The notes under the pieces: model-generated
Database searches by the model: none
What the model was told of the DNA's origin: nothing
What the model saw: only the letters and a program-made list of their open reading frames with translations
Part shown: positions 15,801-25,117 of the stretch, piece by piece
Layout: every line of letters starts with the position of its first letter
How positions within the stretch are numbered: the first letter of the stretch is position 1
Program-made: the position numbers and the translations under genes
NCBI RefSeq assembly: GCF_042662685.1
Contig: NZ_JBHSYO010000007.1
Location: forward strand, 248,001-312,000
DNA: 64,000 nt
Direction of reading: 5' to 3'
Origin: Pseudobowmanella zhangzhouensis
GTDB lineage: Bacteria; Pseudomonadota; Gammaproteobacteria; Enterobacterales; Alteromonadaceae

Positions 15801-18422
15801 ATGGCGTTTTTTGACTCTGAGTTGCAAAACACAGTGCGTGATTTAGGCAAGATGCTGGGTTTAACTATCCAGCAGCAACTGGGGCCAGAATGGCTGGCAC
15901 GTATTGAAGACGTGCGCAAAACCGGTCGCCGTTCCAATGAAGGGGATGCCAGCGCAACCGACCACCTTAAAACGCTGTTCGCGGAGTTACAGGATGAGGA
16001 CTTGTTAGTTCTCGGCCGCGCGTTCTGCCAATTCCTGAATTTGGCCAATATTGCAGAGCAGGAATATAACGTTGCGCAGCAGCACAGCGATCCGCTGGCA
16101 CAACTGAATCATGCGTTGAGCACGCTGGATGTGGACGCCGATACGTTGGAACAGGCATTAACTAAGCTGCAAATTGATTTGGTACTGACGGCCCACCCTA
16201 CCGAAGTGAGTCGCCGTACTCTGATCCATAAATACACTGAACTGGCCGAGTGTTTAAAACAAATTCACCAGAGTCATTTGACTGAGCGTGAACGCGAAAA
16301 AGTCGAAGAACGCATCGCCGAACTCGTGGCGCAAGCCTGGTACACCGATGAAATCCGTACCACTCGCCCAACCCCTGAAGACGAAGCGCAATGGGGTTTC
16401 TCGGTAATTGAAAAGTCACTGTGGCAGGCCGTGCCGGACTTTATCCGCGAACTGGACCATACCCTGCAGCAAAAATTTGCCAAAGGTGTGCCGCTCGACG
16501 CCGTGCCGGTGCGCTTTAGCTCCTGGATGGGCGGCGATCGCGACGGAAATCCGTTTGTAACCGCTAAAGTTACCGAGCGTGTGTTGTTACTGGCCCGTCG
16601 CCGCGCGACCGATCTGTTTTTCAAAGATGTGGATGCGTTGCAGTCAGAATTGTCGATGAATGTCTGTGACGATGCTCTGCGCGCCGCAGTGGGTGACGAA
16701 GCCCATGAACCCTATCGTGCGGTGCTGCGTGAATTGCGTGAGCAATTACGTCAAACCTATCGGGGTATCGTCGCCACGCTAAGTGGTGAAGAGGTCAGTC
16801 GGGCTCAGTGGATCACCAAAGATGAACAACTGCTCACCCCATTGATGCTGTGCTACCGCTCCCTACACCATTGTGGCATGGGCAAAATTGCCGATGGCGC
16901 CTTGCTGGACTGTATTCGTCGGGTGCACGCCTTTGGTTGTACCCTGCTGCGCCTGGATATCCGTCAGGATTCCGGCCGCCATGCTGATGTATTCTCCGAG
17001 CTGACCCGTTACCTGGATTTGGGTGATTATGCCAACTGGGATGAACAACAGAAGCAGGCGTTCCTATTGCAGGAATTACAATCCAAACGCCCGCTATTCC
17101 CGCGCGCGTGGCAACCGTCTTCTGAGGTGCAGGAAGTAATTGATACCTGCCGGGTGATTGCCGCTAACGAGCAGACCGGCTTTGGCATTTACATTATTTC
17201 TATGGCATCGGAAGCCTCGGATGTACTGGCCGTGAAGCTGTTACTAAAAGAATGCGGTGTAAGCTGGTCGATGCCGGTGGCCCCCTTGTTTGAAACCTTG
17301 GATGACCTGAATCAGGCTGCCGCGACCACACAAAAGCTACTGGAATGTGAGTGGTATAAACGGGAAATCGACGGCCGTCAGTATGTGATGATTGGCTATT
17401 CTGACTCCGCCAAAGATGCGGGTGCACTGGCCGCAGGCTGGGCGCAATATCGCTCGCAGGAAGCGCTGGTCGCGCTCGCCAAAGCACATAACGTCACACT
17501 AACCTTATTCCACGGACGTGGCGGCACGATTGGTCGTGGAGGTTTGCCGGCGGCACAGGCGATTCATTCACAACCTCCGGGTTCATTGGATGGCGGTTTC
17601 CGTGTCACTGAACAGGGTGAAACTATTCGCTATAAGTTTGGTATGCCTAAATTGGCTTTGCAAAGCCTGGCGTTGTACGCCAGTGCGATATTACAGGCGG
17701 TCGTTGCCCCTCCACCGGCACCTAAACAGGCATGGCGTGACCTGCTGGATAGCATGGCGCAACAGGCCTGCGATAATTATCGTGCGGTTGTGCGTCATGA
17801 TAAAAACTTTGTGCCCTATTTCCGCGCCGCCACACCGGAACTGGAGCTGGGTAAATTGCCACTAGGCAGCCGCCCGGCGAAACGGCGCCCGGAAGGTGGG
17901 GTGGAAAGTTTGCGTGCTATTCCGTGGATTTTTGCCTGGGCCCAGACACGCCTGGTATTGCCAAGTTGGCTGGGCGTAATGCCGGCCATTCGTCAGGCCA
18001 TAGAACAGGGGCAACGTGAACACATCGAGCAAATGCTGAGTGACTGGCCGTTTTTCCACTCACGTTTATCTATGCTGGACATGGTGTTTCATAAGGCCGA
18101 TGCCAGTATCAGTGCGGCTTATGACAGTCGTTTGGTGCCGGAAGACATTCGTTACTTTGGTGACCGCTTACGTACTGAGCTGGCCGACAGTATGGCGCTG
18201 ATCCTCGACTTACTCGGTCAACAGGAAGTGATGGAGAAAGACCCGCAAGGCAAAGCCTCCATGCAGCTGCGCGCGCACTACTTACAACCCCTGCATTTCC
18301 TGCAGATTGAACTGTTAGAGCGGGTGCGCAAATACGGCGAGCAACCGGTTAGCCCGGTATTGGAGCGCGCCATGATGATTACCATTGCGGGTATCGCGGT
18401 AGGTATGCGTAATACTGGTTAA
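15801..18422 (+). CDS. ppc: Phosphoenolpyruvate carboxylase
   Basis: An 873-residue PEP carboxylase (E. coli 883). It makes oxaloacetate from phosphoenolpyruvate and bicarbonate. Conserved motifs are LTAHPTEVSRRTL with catalytic H132, VMIGYSDSAKDAG, the Gly loop FHGRGGTIGRGG, and SRPAKRRPEGGVESLRAIPWIFAW. The C-terminus ends in the conserved RNTG. The start ATG 15801 follows AAGGA. It is anaplerotic and cytosolic, transcribed divergently from fklB. Confidence 0.97.
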   Translation: MAFFDSELQNTVRDLGKMLGLTIQQQLGPEWLARIEDVRKTGRRSNEGDASATDHLKTLFAELQDEDLLVLGRAFCQFLNLANIAEQEYNVAQQHSDPLAQLNHALSTLDVDADTLEQALTKLQIDLVLTAHPTEVSRRTLIHKYTELAECLKQIHQSHLTEREREKVEERIAELVAQAWYTDEIRTTRPTPEDEAQWGFSVIEKSLWQAVPDFIRELDHTLQQKFAKGVPLDAVPVRFSSWMGGDRDGNPFVTAKVTERVLLLARRRATDLFFKDVDALQSELSMNVCDDALRAAVGDEAHEPYRAVLRELREQLRQTYRGIVATLSGEEVSRAQWITKDEQLLTPLMLCYRSLHHCGMGKIADGALLDCIRRVHAFGCTLLRLDIRQDSGRHADVFSELTRYLDLGDYANWDEQQKQAFLLQELQSKRPLFPRAWQPSSEVQEVIDTCRVIAANEQTGFGIYIISMASEASDVLAVKLLLKECGVSWSMPVAPLFETLDDLNQAAATTQKLLECEWYKREIDGRQYVMIGYSDSAKDAGALAAGWAQYRSQEALVALAKAHNVTLTLFHGRGGTIGRGGLPAAQAIHSQPPGSLDGGFRVTEQGETIRYKFGMPKLALQSLALYASAILQAVVAPPPAPKQAWRDLLDSMAQQACDNYRAVVRHDKNFVPYFRAATPELELGKLPLGSRPAKRRPEGGVESLRAIPWIFAWAQTRLVLPSWLGVMPAIRQAIEQGQREHIEQMLSDWPFFHSRLSMLDMVFHKADASISAAYDSRLVPEDIRYFGDRLRTELADSMALILDLLGQQEVMEKDPQGKASMQLRAHYLQPLHFLQIELLERVRKYGEQPVSPVLERAMMITIAGIAVGMRNTG

Positions 18423-18430
18423 TGTATTGT

Positions 18431-18452
18431 GGGCTGGGCATTAGCTCAGCCC
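18431..18452 (+). terminator. Hairpin downstream of ppc
   Basis: A 9-bp stem (GGGCTGGGC / GCTCAGCCC, one G-U pair) with loop ATTA, 8 bases past the ppc stop. No T-run follows, so it may be a weak terminator or an RNA-stabilising stem before the next gene. Confidence 0.45.
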
Positions 18453-18470
18453 AATTATCCTGCCTCGCTT

Positions 18471-19373
18471 ATGATGCCAGCATTAATATTCCATCCCATT
18501 TATAGTCAGCTTGATTTGCCCGAGCGGCATCGCTTTCCTATTGAAAAGTATCAGGGCATTGCCGATGCGTTAAACCGGCTAAATCCTGAAATTATGTATG
18601 AAAGGCCTGATGAGATAAGTGAGCATTTGCTTACCGAGTTTTTTCAGGCTGATTATGTTCAGCAGTTTCTGACCAACCAGCTGCCACCACAGGCCATGCG
18701 GCGGATTGGTTTTCCCTGGTCTGAACAACTGGTCAGGCGCACCCGCACTGCCGTGGGCGGCACCTTGCTGACCGCCAAACGTGCATTGGAGCAGGGGATT
18801 GCGCTGAATCTGACCGGGGGTTATCACCACGCGTTTGCCGACTTTGGTTCGGGGTTTTGTATCTTTAACGATTTGTATCTGGCGGCACGACACATGTTGA
18901 CCCAACCGGGAGTCGACCGGGTATTGATTGTCGATTGCGATGTGCATCAAGGGGATGGTACCGCCGCGTTGGCGGCAAATGATAATGACGTCTTTACCCT
19001 GTCTTTGCATGGCGAAAAGAACTTCCCTTATCGTAAACAAATTTCCGATTTGGATTTCGCGCTGCAAAGTGGCTGCGAGGATGATGAATACCTCACGACA
19101 CTTGAGCAGGCGCTGCATCTGGCATTTATGCAAAGTGGTGCCGATGCAGTGATCTATGATGCTGGGGTGGATATCCATGTGGATGATGATTTAGGGCTGC
19201 TGAATATCACCACACAAGGCGTATTGTGCCGTGATCAATTAGTTATCAATACCTGCAGGAAGCATGGCGTGCCGGTTGCCAGTGTAATTGGTGGTGGTTA
19301 CCAGCGGGATATTGATGCGCTGGTTAAGGTGCATCTACAGTTATTTTTCGCTGCTGGCGTGAAGGTACTTTAA
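18471..19373 (+). CDS. Histone deacetylase superfamily protein
   Basis: A 300-residue protein of the arginase/deacetylase fold. Zinc-site and catalytic motifs are clear: GYHHAFADFGSGFCIFND, LIVDCDVHQGDGTA and YDAGVDIHVDDDLG, with a C-terminal GGGYQRD. Bacterial members deacetylate acetyl-lysine, acetylpolyamines or similar amides; the substrate here is unknown. The start at ATG 18471 (or 18474) gives the usual N-terminus ALIFHPIYSQLDLPERHRFP; a GTG at 18429 would add residues from the ppc hairpin. The 3' end overlaps the convergent binding-protein gene by 50 bases. Confidence 0.88.
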   Translation: MMPALIFHPIYSQLDLPERHRFPIEKYQGIADALNRLNPEIMYERPDEISEHLLTEFFQADYVQQFLTNQLPPQAMRRIGFPWSEQLVRRTRTAVGGTLLTAKRALEQGIALNLTGGYHHAFADFGSGFCIFNDLYLAARHMLTQPGVDRVLIVDCDVHQGDGTAALAANDNDVFTLSLHGEKNFPYRKQISDLDFALQSGCEDDEYLTTLEQALHLAFMQSGADAVIYDAGVDIHVDDDLGLLNITTQGVLCRDQLVINTCRKHGVPVASVIGGGYQRDIDALVKVHLQLFFAAGVKVL

Positions 19374-20271
19374 CCCCAATTCGCTCGAGTAATTGATACT
19401 GTTCTGCGTAAATTTCCGCTGCGTCCTTTAGACTTGGCAAGAAGGGATTTACCAGTTCAATAACGTCTGGTTGCTGCAGAGTAAGGGCGTCGATGGTTTG
19501 TTTGTGTGGGGTGAATTCGTAAAAAAGTTTATCAAACATCCCATTCTCTTTAAGCCGCGATAGTCCTAATGCCAGACGTGCCGCAAGACGCTCGTTGTCT
19601 GGCGCAACAAAAAATTTCATTGAGATGGGGTACAAGAGTATTTTATTTTTAACGATGCCGAATGTGCCGGCAGGAAAGTCCTGAATCTCAGGCACAGCTT
19701 CAAAAAAGCCGCGCGGGAAATAATAACCGGGGCGCTTACGCAAAAGGTCGTAAAATTGGTTGTCCTGTAATGAGGTTTCCACCGTTAGCCGGTTAACTCT
19801 CAATATCGAGGTGTCTGGCCAATCCACACCAAGTAGCGCGGGATGCTCTGCTAGCTGAGCGGATGAAAGTGACTCAAATGTGCCAATATCCGCCGTATTT
19901 GCCACCAACAGGCGGATGCCATATGCGCCTTTCATCAGCGGTATGTTTATCGCACGTGCCTGTGTTTCCCGGGCGGGCGTGGATAATGTCCAGAATACGT
20001 CAAAGGTGCCTTTCGAAAGTTCACGTAACTGACGTGTTTGACCAATGGTAATGTTGTGGGGCTCCAGACTAAACCCACCATATTCCTCTTTCGTCGCCTC
20101 TAAACTGGCCGTGAGCAACTTAACAAAATAGTGACTGTGGTCATTAACATTGCTGGCGCTGGCATCAACCAGTTTTATGCTGTCCTGGGCGCTGCTGCTC
20201 GCGCATATAAAGAGCAGCGAGAGCCTGACCAGCCAGCGAATGGGATTATCTGGTTGCTTGTTTATTCGCAT
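19324..20271 (-). CDS. Periplasmic solute-binding-like protein linked to a diguanylate cyclase
   Basis: A 315-residue protein with a signal peptide (VRLSLLFICASSSAQ) and the two-lobed pattern of family 3-like extracellular binding proteins: FDVFWTLSTPARETQARAI, an inter-lobe segment near residue 120, and a C-terminal return helix. No transporter genes are nearby. Its start lies inside the end of the upstream diguanylate cyclase gene (26-base overlap), so the pair is coupled. A sensing role that feeds the cyclase is likely but inferred. The 3' end overlaps the deacetylase gene. Confidence 0.7.
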   Translation of the reverse strand: MRINKQPDNPIRWLVRLSLLFICASSSAQDSIKLVDASASNVNDHSHYFVKLLTASLEATKEEYGGFSLEPHNITIGQTRQLRELSKGTFDVFWTLSTPARETQARAINIPLMKGAYGIRLLVANTADIGTFESLSSAQLAEHPALLGVDWPDTSILRVNRLTVETSLQDNQFYDLLRKRPGYYFPRGFFEAVPEIQDFPAGTFGIVKNKILLYPISMKFFVAPDNERLAARLALGLSRLKENGMFDKLFYEFTPHKQTIDALTLQQPDVIELVNPFLPSLKDAAEIYAEQYQLLERIGVKVPSRQQRKITVDAP

Positions 20272-21622
20272 ACATCACCTGATCTGCTGCATGCAGAAGC
20301 TCACTAATCTCAGTTGTTTCATTATTCGCCATGGCGTACCCAATGCTTAAGGACACTGGCATTGAATGCTGTTTATATTCGAACCTGTTGTTTGCAAAGT
20401 AGTCCTGTATGGTACTGATTACTTTAGCGATCGCGGCCTCGTCTTTTATTCTGCTCAATAACACCAAAAACTCATCGCCGCCTAATCTGGCTACCGTGTC
20501 TGTTGTGCGCAGCATATCTTTTAGCCCATGGGCAATAAATTTTAACAGCTTATCCCCCGCATCATGGCCATAGGCGTCATTCACCGATTTGAATTTATTG
20601 ACGTCCATTAGCAGTACGGCGAAATCCTTTTTATTTGAGGGTTGTTCTACCTGTTCGTGCAGCTTTTTCATGACGTAGCGACGATTGGCTAACTTGGTTA
20701 GCTCATCCTGATAAGCCAGGCGGCGCGTGCGCACAAAAGCCCGGTAAAGCAATAAAACCATCAGATAAACAAGAATAATTAACCCGTAGCTTACATAGCG
20801 GATAATGTTTACAGTCAGCGTTTGCTTGGGGGCTGCACTGGGTTCGTAGCGTGCACTTAATAACCACTCGCCACCCGGAAAACGAACTGGCAAGCTGCTG
20901 GTAGCGGTATTAGGAATCGCAGGATTTCCCCAATACAACTGAGGGGAAAGCGGATTGGAAATATCCTGAATAGCCAGAAAATCAGGCGGTAATCCACTTG
21001 GCATCGCTTGCTGCAAATGCAGGTCGTAATTGATCAACAGGCTTATTCCACCCCAATAATCATTGTTCTGCGGGTAATCCGCAAAAATCGGTATGCGAAT
21101 CGCTATAGCGGTCCCGCCCTGTACCAGCGTAAACGGCGAGGATATAACCACGTTTTGAGTCTCCCGCGCCTTCTCTACAATCTTGTATTGCTTTGGCAAA
21201 TTCCGAAAGTCTAATCCCAACGCGGACTCATTCCCTGTGAGCGGATAGACATAGCTGATAACGTCATTCGGATACACGCTGATACTAGTTATATCCGTAT
21301 ATTGGCGGGTGATTGCTTCGGCAAACGTGTCCCATTGCTCACTGATAATGCTGGGTTTAACTGTGACCAGCGTGGCAAAGGACGCCGCTAAATAAATGTC
21401 GTTGTAAATGGCCGACTCCAGATTGGAGCGGAATACTGCCACCTGTTGCTCAAACTGCAGTTCGTTCTGGTGGTCATTATTCTCAGCCACCACGGCAATT
21501 ATCCGCTGTGCGGCAATTAGCCCAGCGGCAAAATAAAGCGCTGAAATAACGACCATGAACAAGCGACGGGTGTCTTTAGTGAATCGCACGACGCACCAAG
21601 TCTGAAAATATGTTCTTAACAT
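20246..21622 (-). CDS. Membrane-bound diguanylate cyclase (GGDEF) with periplasmic sensor
   Basis: A 458-residue protein. A transmembrane helix near residues 22-42 is followed by a periplasmic sensor region of about 230 residues (CHASE-like in size), a second membrane helix (YVSYGLIILVYLMVLLLYRAFV) and a C-terminal GGDEF domain. The active-site motif GGDEF is intact in VARLGGDEFLVLLSR, as is DVNKFKSVNDAYGHDAGD. It should make cyclic di-GMP in response to a periplasmic signal. The binding-protein gene follows with a 26-base overlap. Confidence 0.9.
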   Translation of the reverse strand: MLRTYFQTWCVVRFTKDTRRLFMVVISALYFAAGLIAAQRIIAVVAENNDHQNELQFEQQVAVFRSNLESAIYNDIYLAASFATLVTVKPSIISEQWDTFAEAITRQYTDITSISVYPNDVISYVYPLTGNESALGLDFRNLPKQYKIVEKARETQNVVISSPFTLVQGGTAIAIRIPIFADYPQNNDYWGGISLLINYDLHLQQAMPSGLPPDFLAIQDISNPLSPQLYWGNPAIPNTATSSLPVRFPGGEWLLSARYEPSAAPKQTLTVNIIRYVSYGLIILVYLMVLLLYRAFVRTRRLAYQDELTKLANRRYVMKKLHEQVEQPSNKKDFAVLLMDVNKFKSVNDAYGHDAGDKLLKFIAHGLKDMLRTTDTVARLGGDEFLVLLSRIKDEAAIAKVISTIQDYFANNRFEYKQHSMPVSLSIGYAMANNETTEISELLHAADQVMYANKQATR

Positions 21623-22000
21623 AACAGAGTTTAACGCTAGTTAAATAGTCAGTTGCACGAAAAATGAAGGAAAGGAAAGCGTAGAACAGTGAGGAAATGT
21701 TACCAGAATTGAAGAACTTACGATTTCCGGTTAATTCTTTTGGGAGTGATTACATACACAGTGCCAGCCGGCTTGTTGACCTTTATCGTGGTGATTGGCC
21801 GATATTCAAAATGGCATGTGGTTGTGAGCCGCTTGGCTTTGGAGCGCAGCTCGCGCAGGTCATCATGAGTCACATTATTCAGCATGTTCAAAAACCACTA
21901 TCAGAAGGTGCCTGACAAGCATGGTTGGGTATTGGCAAAAATGCCAACTTATCCGTTCGCCTGCAAATCAGCGGTCTTGAATTATCGTGCGTTGGTCGCA
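21623..22000. other. Intergenic region without a recognised gene
   Basis: About 380 bases between the diguanylate cyclase start and the hairpin behind the chemoreceptor gene. It should hold the cyclase promoter on the minus strand. Two plus-strand open frames (21697-21915 and from 21884) show no family features, and the second runs antisense into the chemoreceptor, so I do not call them genes. Confidence 0.5.
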
Positions 22001-22021
22001 GTCAGCGGCATGGCCGCTGAC
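22001..22021 (-). terminator. Hairpin downstream of the chemoreceptor gene
   Basis: A perfect 9-bp stem (GTCAGCGGC / GCCGCTGAC) with a 3-base loop, 10 bases past the chemoreceptor stop on the minus strand. It has no T-run. Confidence 0.5.
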
Positions 22022-22030
22022 AATCGTTCG

Positions 22031-23992
22031 TTATGCGACCCGCAGGGCAAATTTACCCAAGATATCGTTAAGATTTGTCGCCATCTTAGAGAGTTCTTCA
22101 CTGCAACTGGCGGTGTGATGAACGGCTTGCAAAGTTTCTTGCGACAGGTCACGCAAACGCACCAGACTCTTGCCGACCTGACCCGAGGCTAACGCCTGTT
22201 GCTCTGTGGCACTGCTGACTGAATCGGCCTGATCCTGTAGCTCTTTTAAAGCGTCGCTTATGCGTTGAATGGATAAGCCCACGTCTTTAACGTGTTGCAC
22301 GGCATCCAGCGCTTCCTGATTAGCGCCCTGAATGCCGGTTACCGTGGTACCAGATTGCGCGGTAACCTGATGAATCATGTTTTCAATTCGGGTGGTCGCT
22401 TCCTGTGCGCGTTGCGCTAATTTTCTGACTTCGTCGGCAACCACCGCAAATCCGCGCCCGTGTTCGCCTGCCCGCGCCGCTTCTATAGCGGCATTGAGTG
22501 CCAATAGATTGGTTTGTTCCGATACACCACGAATAACATCCAGTACACCGCTGATTTCCTGAATATTTTCTGCCAGTCGCAATACACCCTGGTGGCCTTC
22601 GGCGACGATGCCGGCCATGCGGTTGATGTTCTCGATAGTTACGGTAATTTCGCGGCTACCATTTCCGCAACGATCGCTGGCGTGGGTAGAGTGTTGCGCT
22701 GCCGTTACGGCACTTCTGGCCACATCTGCAATGGACGCACTTAATTCTTCCACCGAGGCAGCCGATTGATCCAGTTCCCGATGCTGTTGGGTGACGTTGA
22801 CTTCGGTTTGCGTATTAACTGTCGTCAACTCCCGCGAGGAAGATGCCAGTTGCTGGGACGTTGAGCGTATTTGTGACATCACGCTGTTTAATGTATCGAC
22901 CACGTTCGCCAGCGATTCACGTAAACTGCCATCGGCTTTACGATCGATGGTTAGGGAGAAGTCACCGGTGGCAACCTGCTCCATTAATCGGCGCATTTCG
23001 CCCGGCTCACCACCGAGTGGGCGCATCACCATGTGCTTAATTTTCCAGGCAGCGAAAAAACCGATGATCAGTGCGCCAATAACAATCAACACGCCATCTT
23101 TTTGTAAAATCGCCGCGGTTTCTTCGATTTCCGCCACATCGATTTCTGCCAGCAATGCCCAATCAAGCCCCATAAATTCGATCGGTACAAATGCCGATAA
23201 AACTGGGTTGCCGTTGTAATCGATAATTTCCTTTACTGCCGTTTGCCCACTCAGTGCCAGAGTGGCGGCTTCCGTATCCACGCCATTTTGCGCGACGTTA
23301 CCGGCAAACGAGGCCTTGATTGAATGGCCTGTAGGGTCAAGGAAAGAGTCAGAACGCATGAGTTTATCGCTGCCAATCAGGTATGTTTCACCGGTTTTTC
23401 CCATGCCCGCGCGAGCAGTCATCACATCATTGATACGGCCGGTGGACAGCTGCACCGCGACGATCCATTTTTGCCCATCCAGCATCGTGGCTTTGCCCAT
23501 AAAAGCAGCCGGTTCATCATTGGAGGGGGCATAAGGTTCGAAGTCTGCGAGGTATTCAGCCTGATTGTTTTTTAGGATGGCCCGGGTCAAGTTACCCAGC
23601 CCACTCGAGGCGTAGGGGCCGCTGAGCATATTAGTGCGATAATCCTTTTCTCTGGCGACGGTATACACCACTTCCCCGGCCGGATTGATCAGGAAAATAT
23701 CGTAAAAGCCCAGCTCAGTGTTGAGCTTGGTCAACAACTGATGATGGGCATCGCTACCTAAGTCTTTGTGTATCAGTTTGCTGACGTCGGCAATGCTTGT
23801 CAGATTATTCCTGAACTCTTCAAATAGACTCAGAATTTGATCGCGCTTGATATCGCGCACGGCGACAAGGCGTTGCTCATTCAGGGTTGCGATTTGCTGA
23901 TTAGCAATGACTTCCGTGATGATCAGTGCAATTAACACAGGCAGGATGGTGGCGCCAAGAACAAACAGGCGGATGCGTGAGCTGAACTTCAT
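22031..23992 (-). CDS. Methyl-accepting chemotaxis protein with double-Cache sensor
   Basis: A 653-residue chemoreceptor. It has an N-terminal membrane helix, a periplasmic region of about 260 residues with Cache-like features (FYDIFLINPAGEVVYTV, GETYLIGSDKLMRSDSF), a second helix (VLIVIGALIIGFFAAWKI), a HAMP-type linker (MRPLGGEPGEMRRLMEQVATGDFS), and a signalling domain. The hairpin tip QTNLLALNAAIEAARAGE is intact. It should signal through CheA/CheW; the ligand is unknown. The start is ATG 23992 behind AGGAG. It is a solitary gene, with no che genes nearby. Confidence 0.93.
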   Translation of the reverse strand: MKFSSRIRLFVLGATILPVLIALIITEVIANQQIATLNEQRLVAVRDIKRDQILSLFEEFRNNLTSIADVSKLIHKDLGSDAHHQLLTKLNTELGFYDIFLINPAGEVVYTVAREKDYRTNMLSGPYASSGLGNLTRAILKNNQAEYLADFEPYAPSNDEPAAFMGKATMLDGQKWIVAVQLSTGRINDVMTARAGMGKTGETYLIGSDKLMRSDSFLDPTGHSIKASFAGNVAQNGVDTEAATLALSGQTAVKEIIDYNGNPVLSAFVPIEFMGLDWALLAEIDVAEIEETAAILQKDGVLIVIGALIIGFFAAWKIKHMVMRPLGGEPGEMRRLMEQVATGDFSLTIDRKADGSLRESLANVVDTLNSVMSQIRSTSQQLASSSRELTTVNTQTEVNVTQQHRELDQSAASVEELSASIADVARSAVTAAQHSTHASDRCGNGSREITVTIENINRMAGIVAEGHQGVLRLAENIQEISGVLDVIRGVSEQTNLLALNAAIEAARAGEHGRGFAVVADEVRKLAQRAQEATTRIENMIHQVTAQSGTTVTGIQGANQEALDAVQHVKDVGLSIQRISDALKELQDQADSVSSATEQQALASGQVGKSLVRLRDLSQETLQAVHHTASCSEELSKMATNLNDILGKFALRVA

Positions 23993-24341
23993 AACTAACT
24001 CCTGGTGGGTCGAAATTTAACCAGAATGCAGCGTTTGGCGCGATTGTGCCGCAAAGTCCATTATTCGCAAGGGTTATTTGCACAATTCTTAATCGTTTTT
24101 GTCAAGTTGATGGTTTTTCTCATATTTTAGTTTGTGTGCCGCGCGGCCAGTTTAAGAAAAAGCTGCATGTTCAGCGGAAATTCTTACCGTGAAGCAAGTT
24201 GTTTGCACATGAATTTATGTTGGGAGAAAAGCGTAACCAGCTGATTTAATTAATATATTCATCTAATTTACATAGTGGAACAAGGTTTGCTGTTGAATTG
24301 GCATGGCGTCTCGGCCAATCCATGAATTACAGGAGTCTAGA
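23993..24341. other. Divergent promoter region, no gene seen
   Basis: About 350 bases between the chemoreceptor start and the outer-membrane barrel gene. It is AT-rich near the barrel gene (TTTAATTAATATATTC around 24245). It should hold promoters in both directions. I searched by eye for a flagellar sigma28 promoter before the chemoreceptor and did not find a convincing one. Confidence 0.5.
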
Positions 24342-24914
24342 ATGCGAAACACATTGACAACACTCGCTGCAACCTCAACGGTTTTACTCAGTGCCACTGC
24401 GATGGCAGACGGTCCACGCTGGCATTTTGTAGAAGGTGGCTACACCACCATGGATTTTGATGGTTATGATGGTGGTTTCGACCCGGATGGGTTCGTCATT
24501 AAGGGCATGACATTAATCGCCCCACAAATATATGTGCATGGCGAATACGATTACATGGAAAGTGATTTATTTGATGAAAACATCGATGTAAACACGCTAA
24601 CCGTGGGTGTCGGTTACATTATGCCGTTATCAACGCGCACGGATGCCTTTGCCGGCATTAACTATGAACGTCTGGACGTGGACGGCAATGATCCGGATGG
24701 CTTTAGTCTGGATGCCGGTGTGCGCAGCATGATCACCAATGTTCTGGAACTGTCAGGCCAAATTGGATACTTGTCATGGGATGGTGGCGATGACGATCTG
24801 ACCTTTAAAGTCGGTGCCCAGTATTACTTTGACCCACAATTTTCCGTTGGCGCCAGCTATGAAAATCTGGACAGTTACGATGTGACGCAGGTCACCGTCA
24901 GATACCACTTCTAA
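24342..24914 (+). CDS. Small outer-membrane beta-barrel protein
   Basis: A 190-residue protein with a signal peptide (TLAATSTVLLSATAMA) and alternating aromatic/hydrophobic strands: WHFVEGGYTTMDF, IYVHGEYDYM, TLTVGVGYIMPL, TDAFAGINYERL, LELSGQIGYLSW, TFKVGAQYYF, FSVGASYENL and VTVRYHF. It ends in the C-terminal aromatic typical of outer-membrane barrels. Eight strands are expected from the length. It may bind calcium in its Asp-rich loops, but no function is known. AGGAG at 24331 fixes ATG 24342. A strong terminator follows. Confidence 0.8.
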   Translation: MRNTLTTLAATSTVLLSATAMADGPRWHFVEGGYTTMDFDGYDGGFDPDGFVIKGMTLIAPQIYVHGEYDYMESDLFDENIDVNTLTVGVGYIMPLSTRTDAFAGINYERLDVDGNDPDGFSLDAGVRSMITNVLELSGQIGYLSWDGGDDDLTFKVGAQYYFDPQFSVGASYENLDSYDVTQVTVRYHF

Positions 24915-24923
24915 TCACCCGCC

Positions 24924-24950
24924 AAAAGGCTGCTTGATGCAGCCTTTTTT
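24924..24950 (+). terminator. Rho-independent terminator after the barrel gene
   Basis: A 10-bp stem (AAAAGGCTGC / GCAGCCTTTT) with a 5-base loop and a T-run directly after it. Confidence 0.9.
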
Positions 24951-25117
24951 GTTTTTTGTCTGTGGCTTACGCACGAATATCCCCTTACTCCGTTTTGGCG
25001 CGCCAGAGCGCTGGCATATTGCCTTTCGCAGGGGTGGTGTTAGCCGTATAAATAGCGGTAAAATCCAGCCTTTCTACCCGCGGAATCTCGCCGTAAAACA
25101 GAACACCAAGGAGCAGC

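Noticed and set aside
21697..21915. Plus-strand open frame of 72 codons between the cyclase and the chemoreceptor
   Set aside because: No recognisable domain, no signal peptide and only a poorly spaced ribosome-binding site; it overlaps another unsupported frame.
21884..22192. Plus-strand open frame of 102 codons
   Set aside because: More than half is antisense to the chemoreceptor's signalling domain, and its sequence has no family features.
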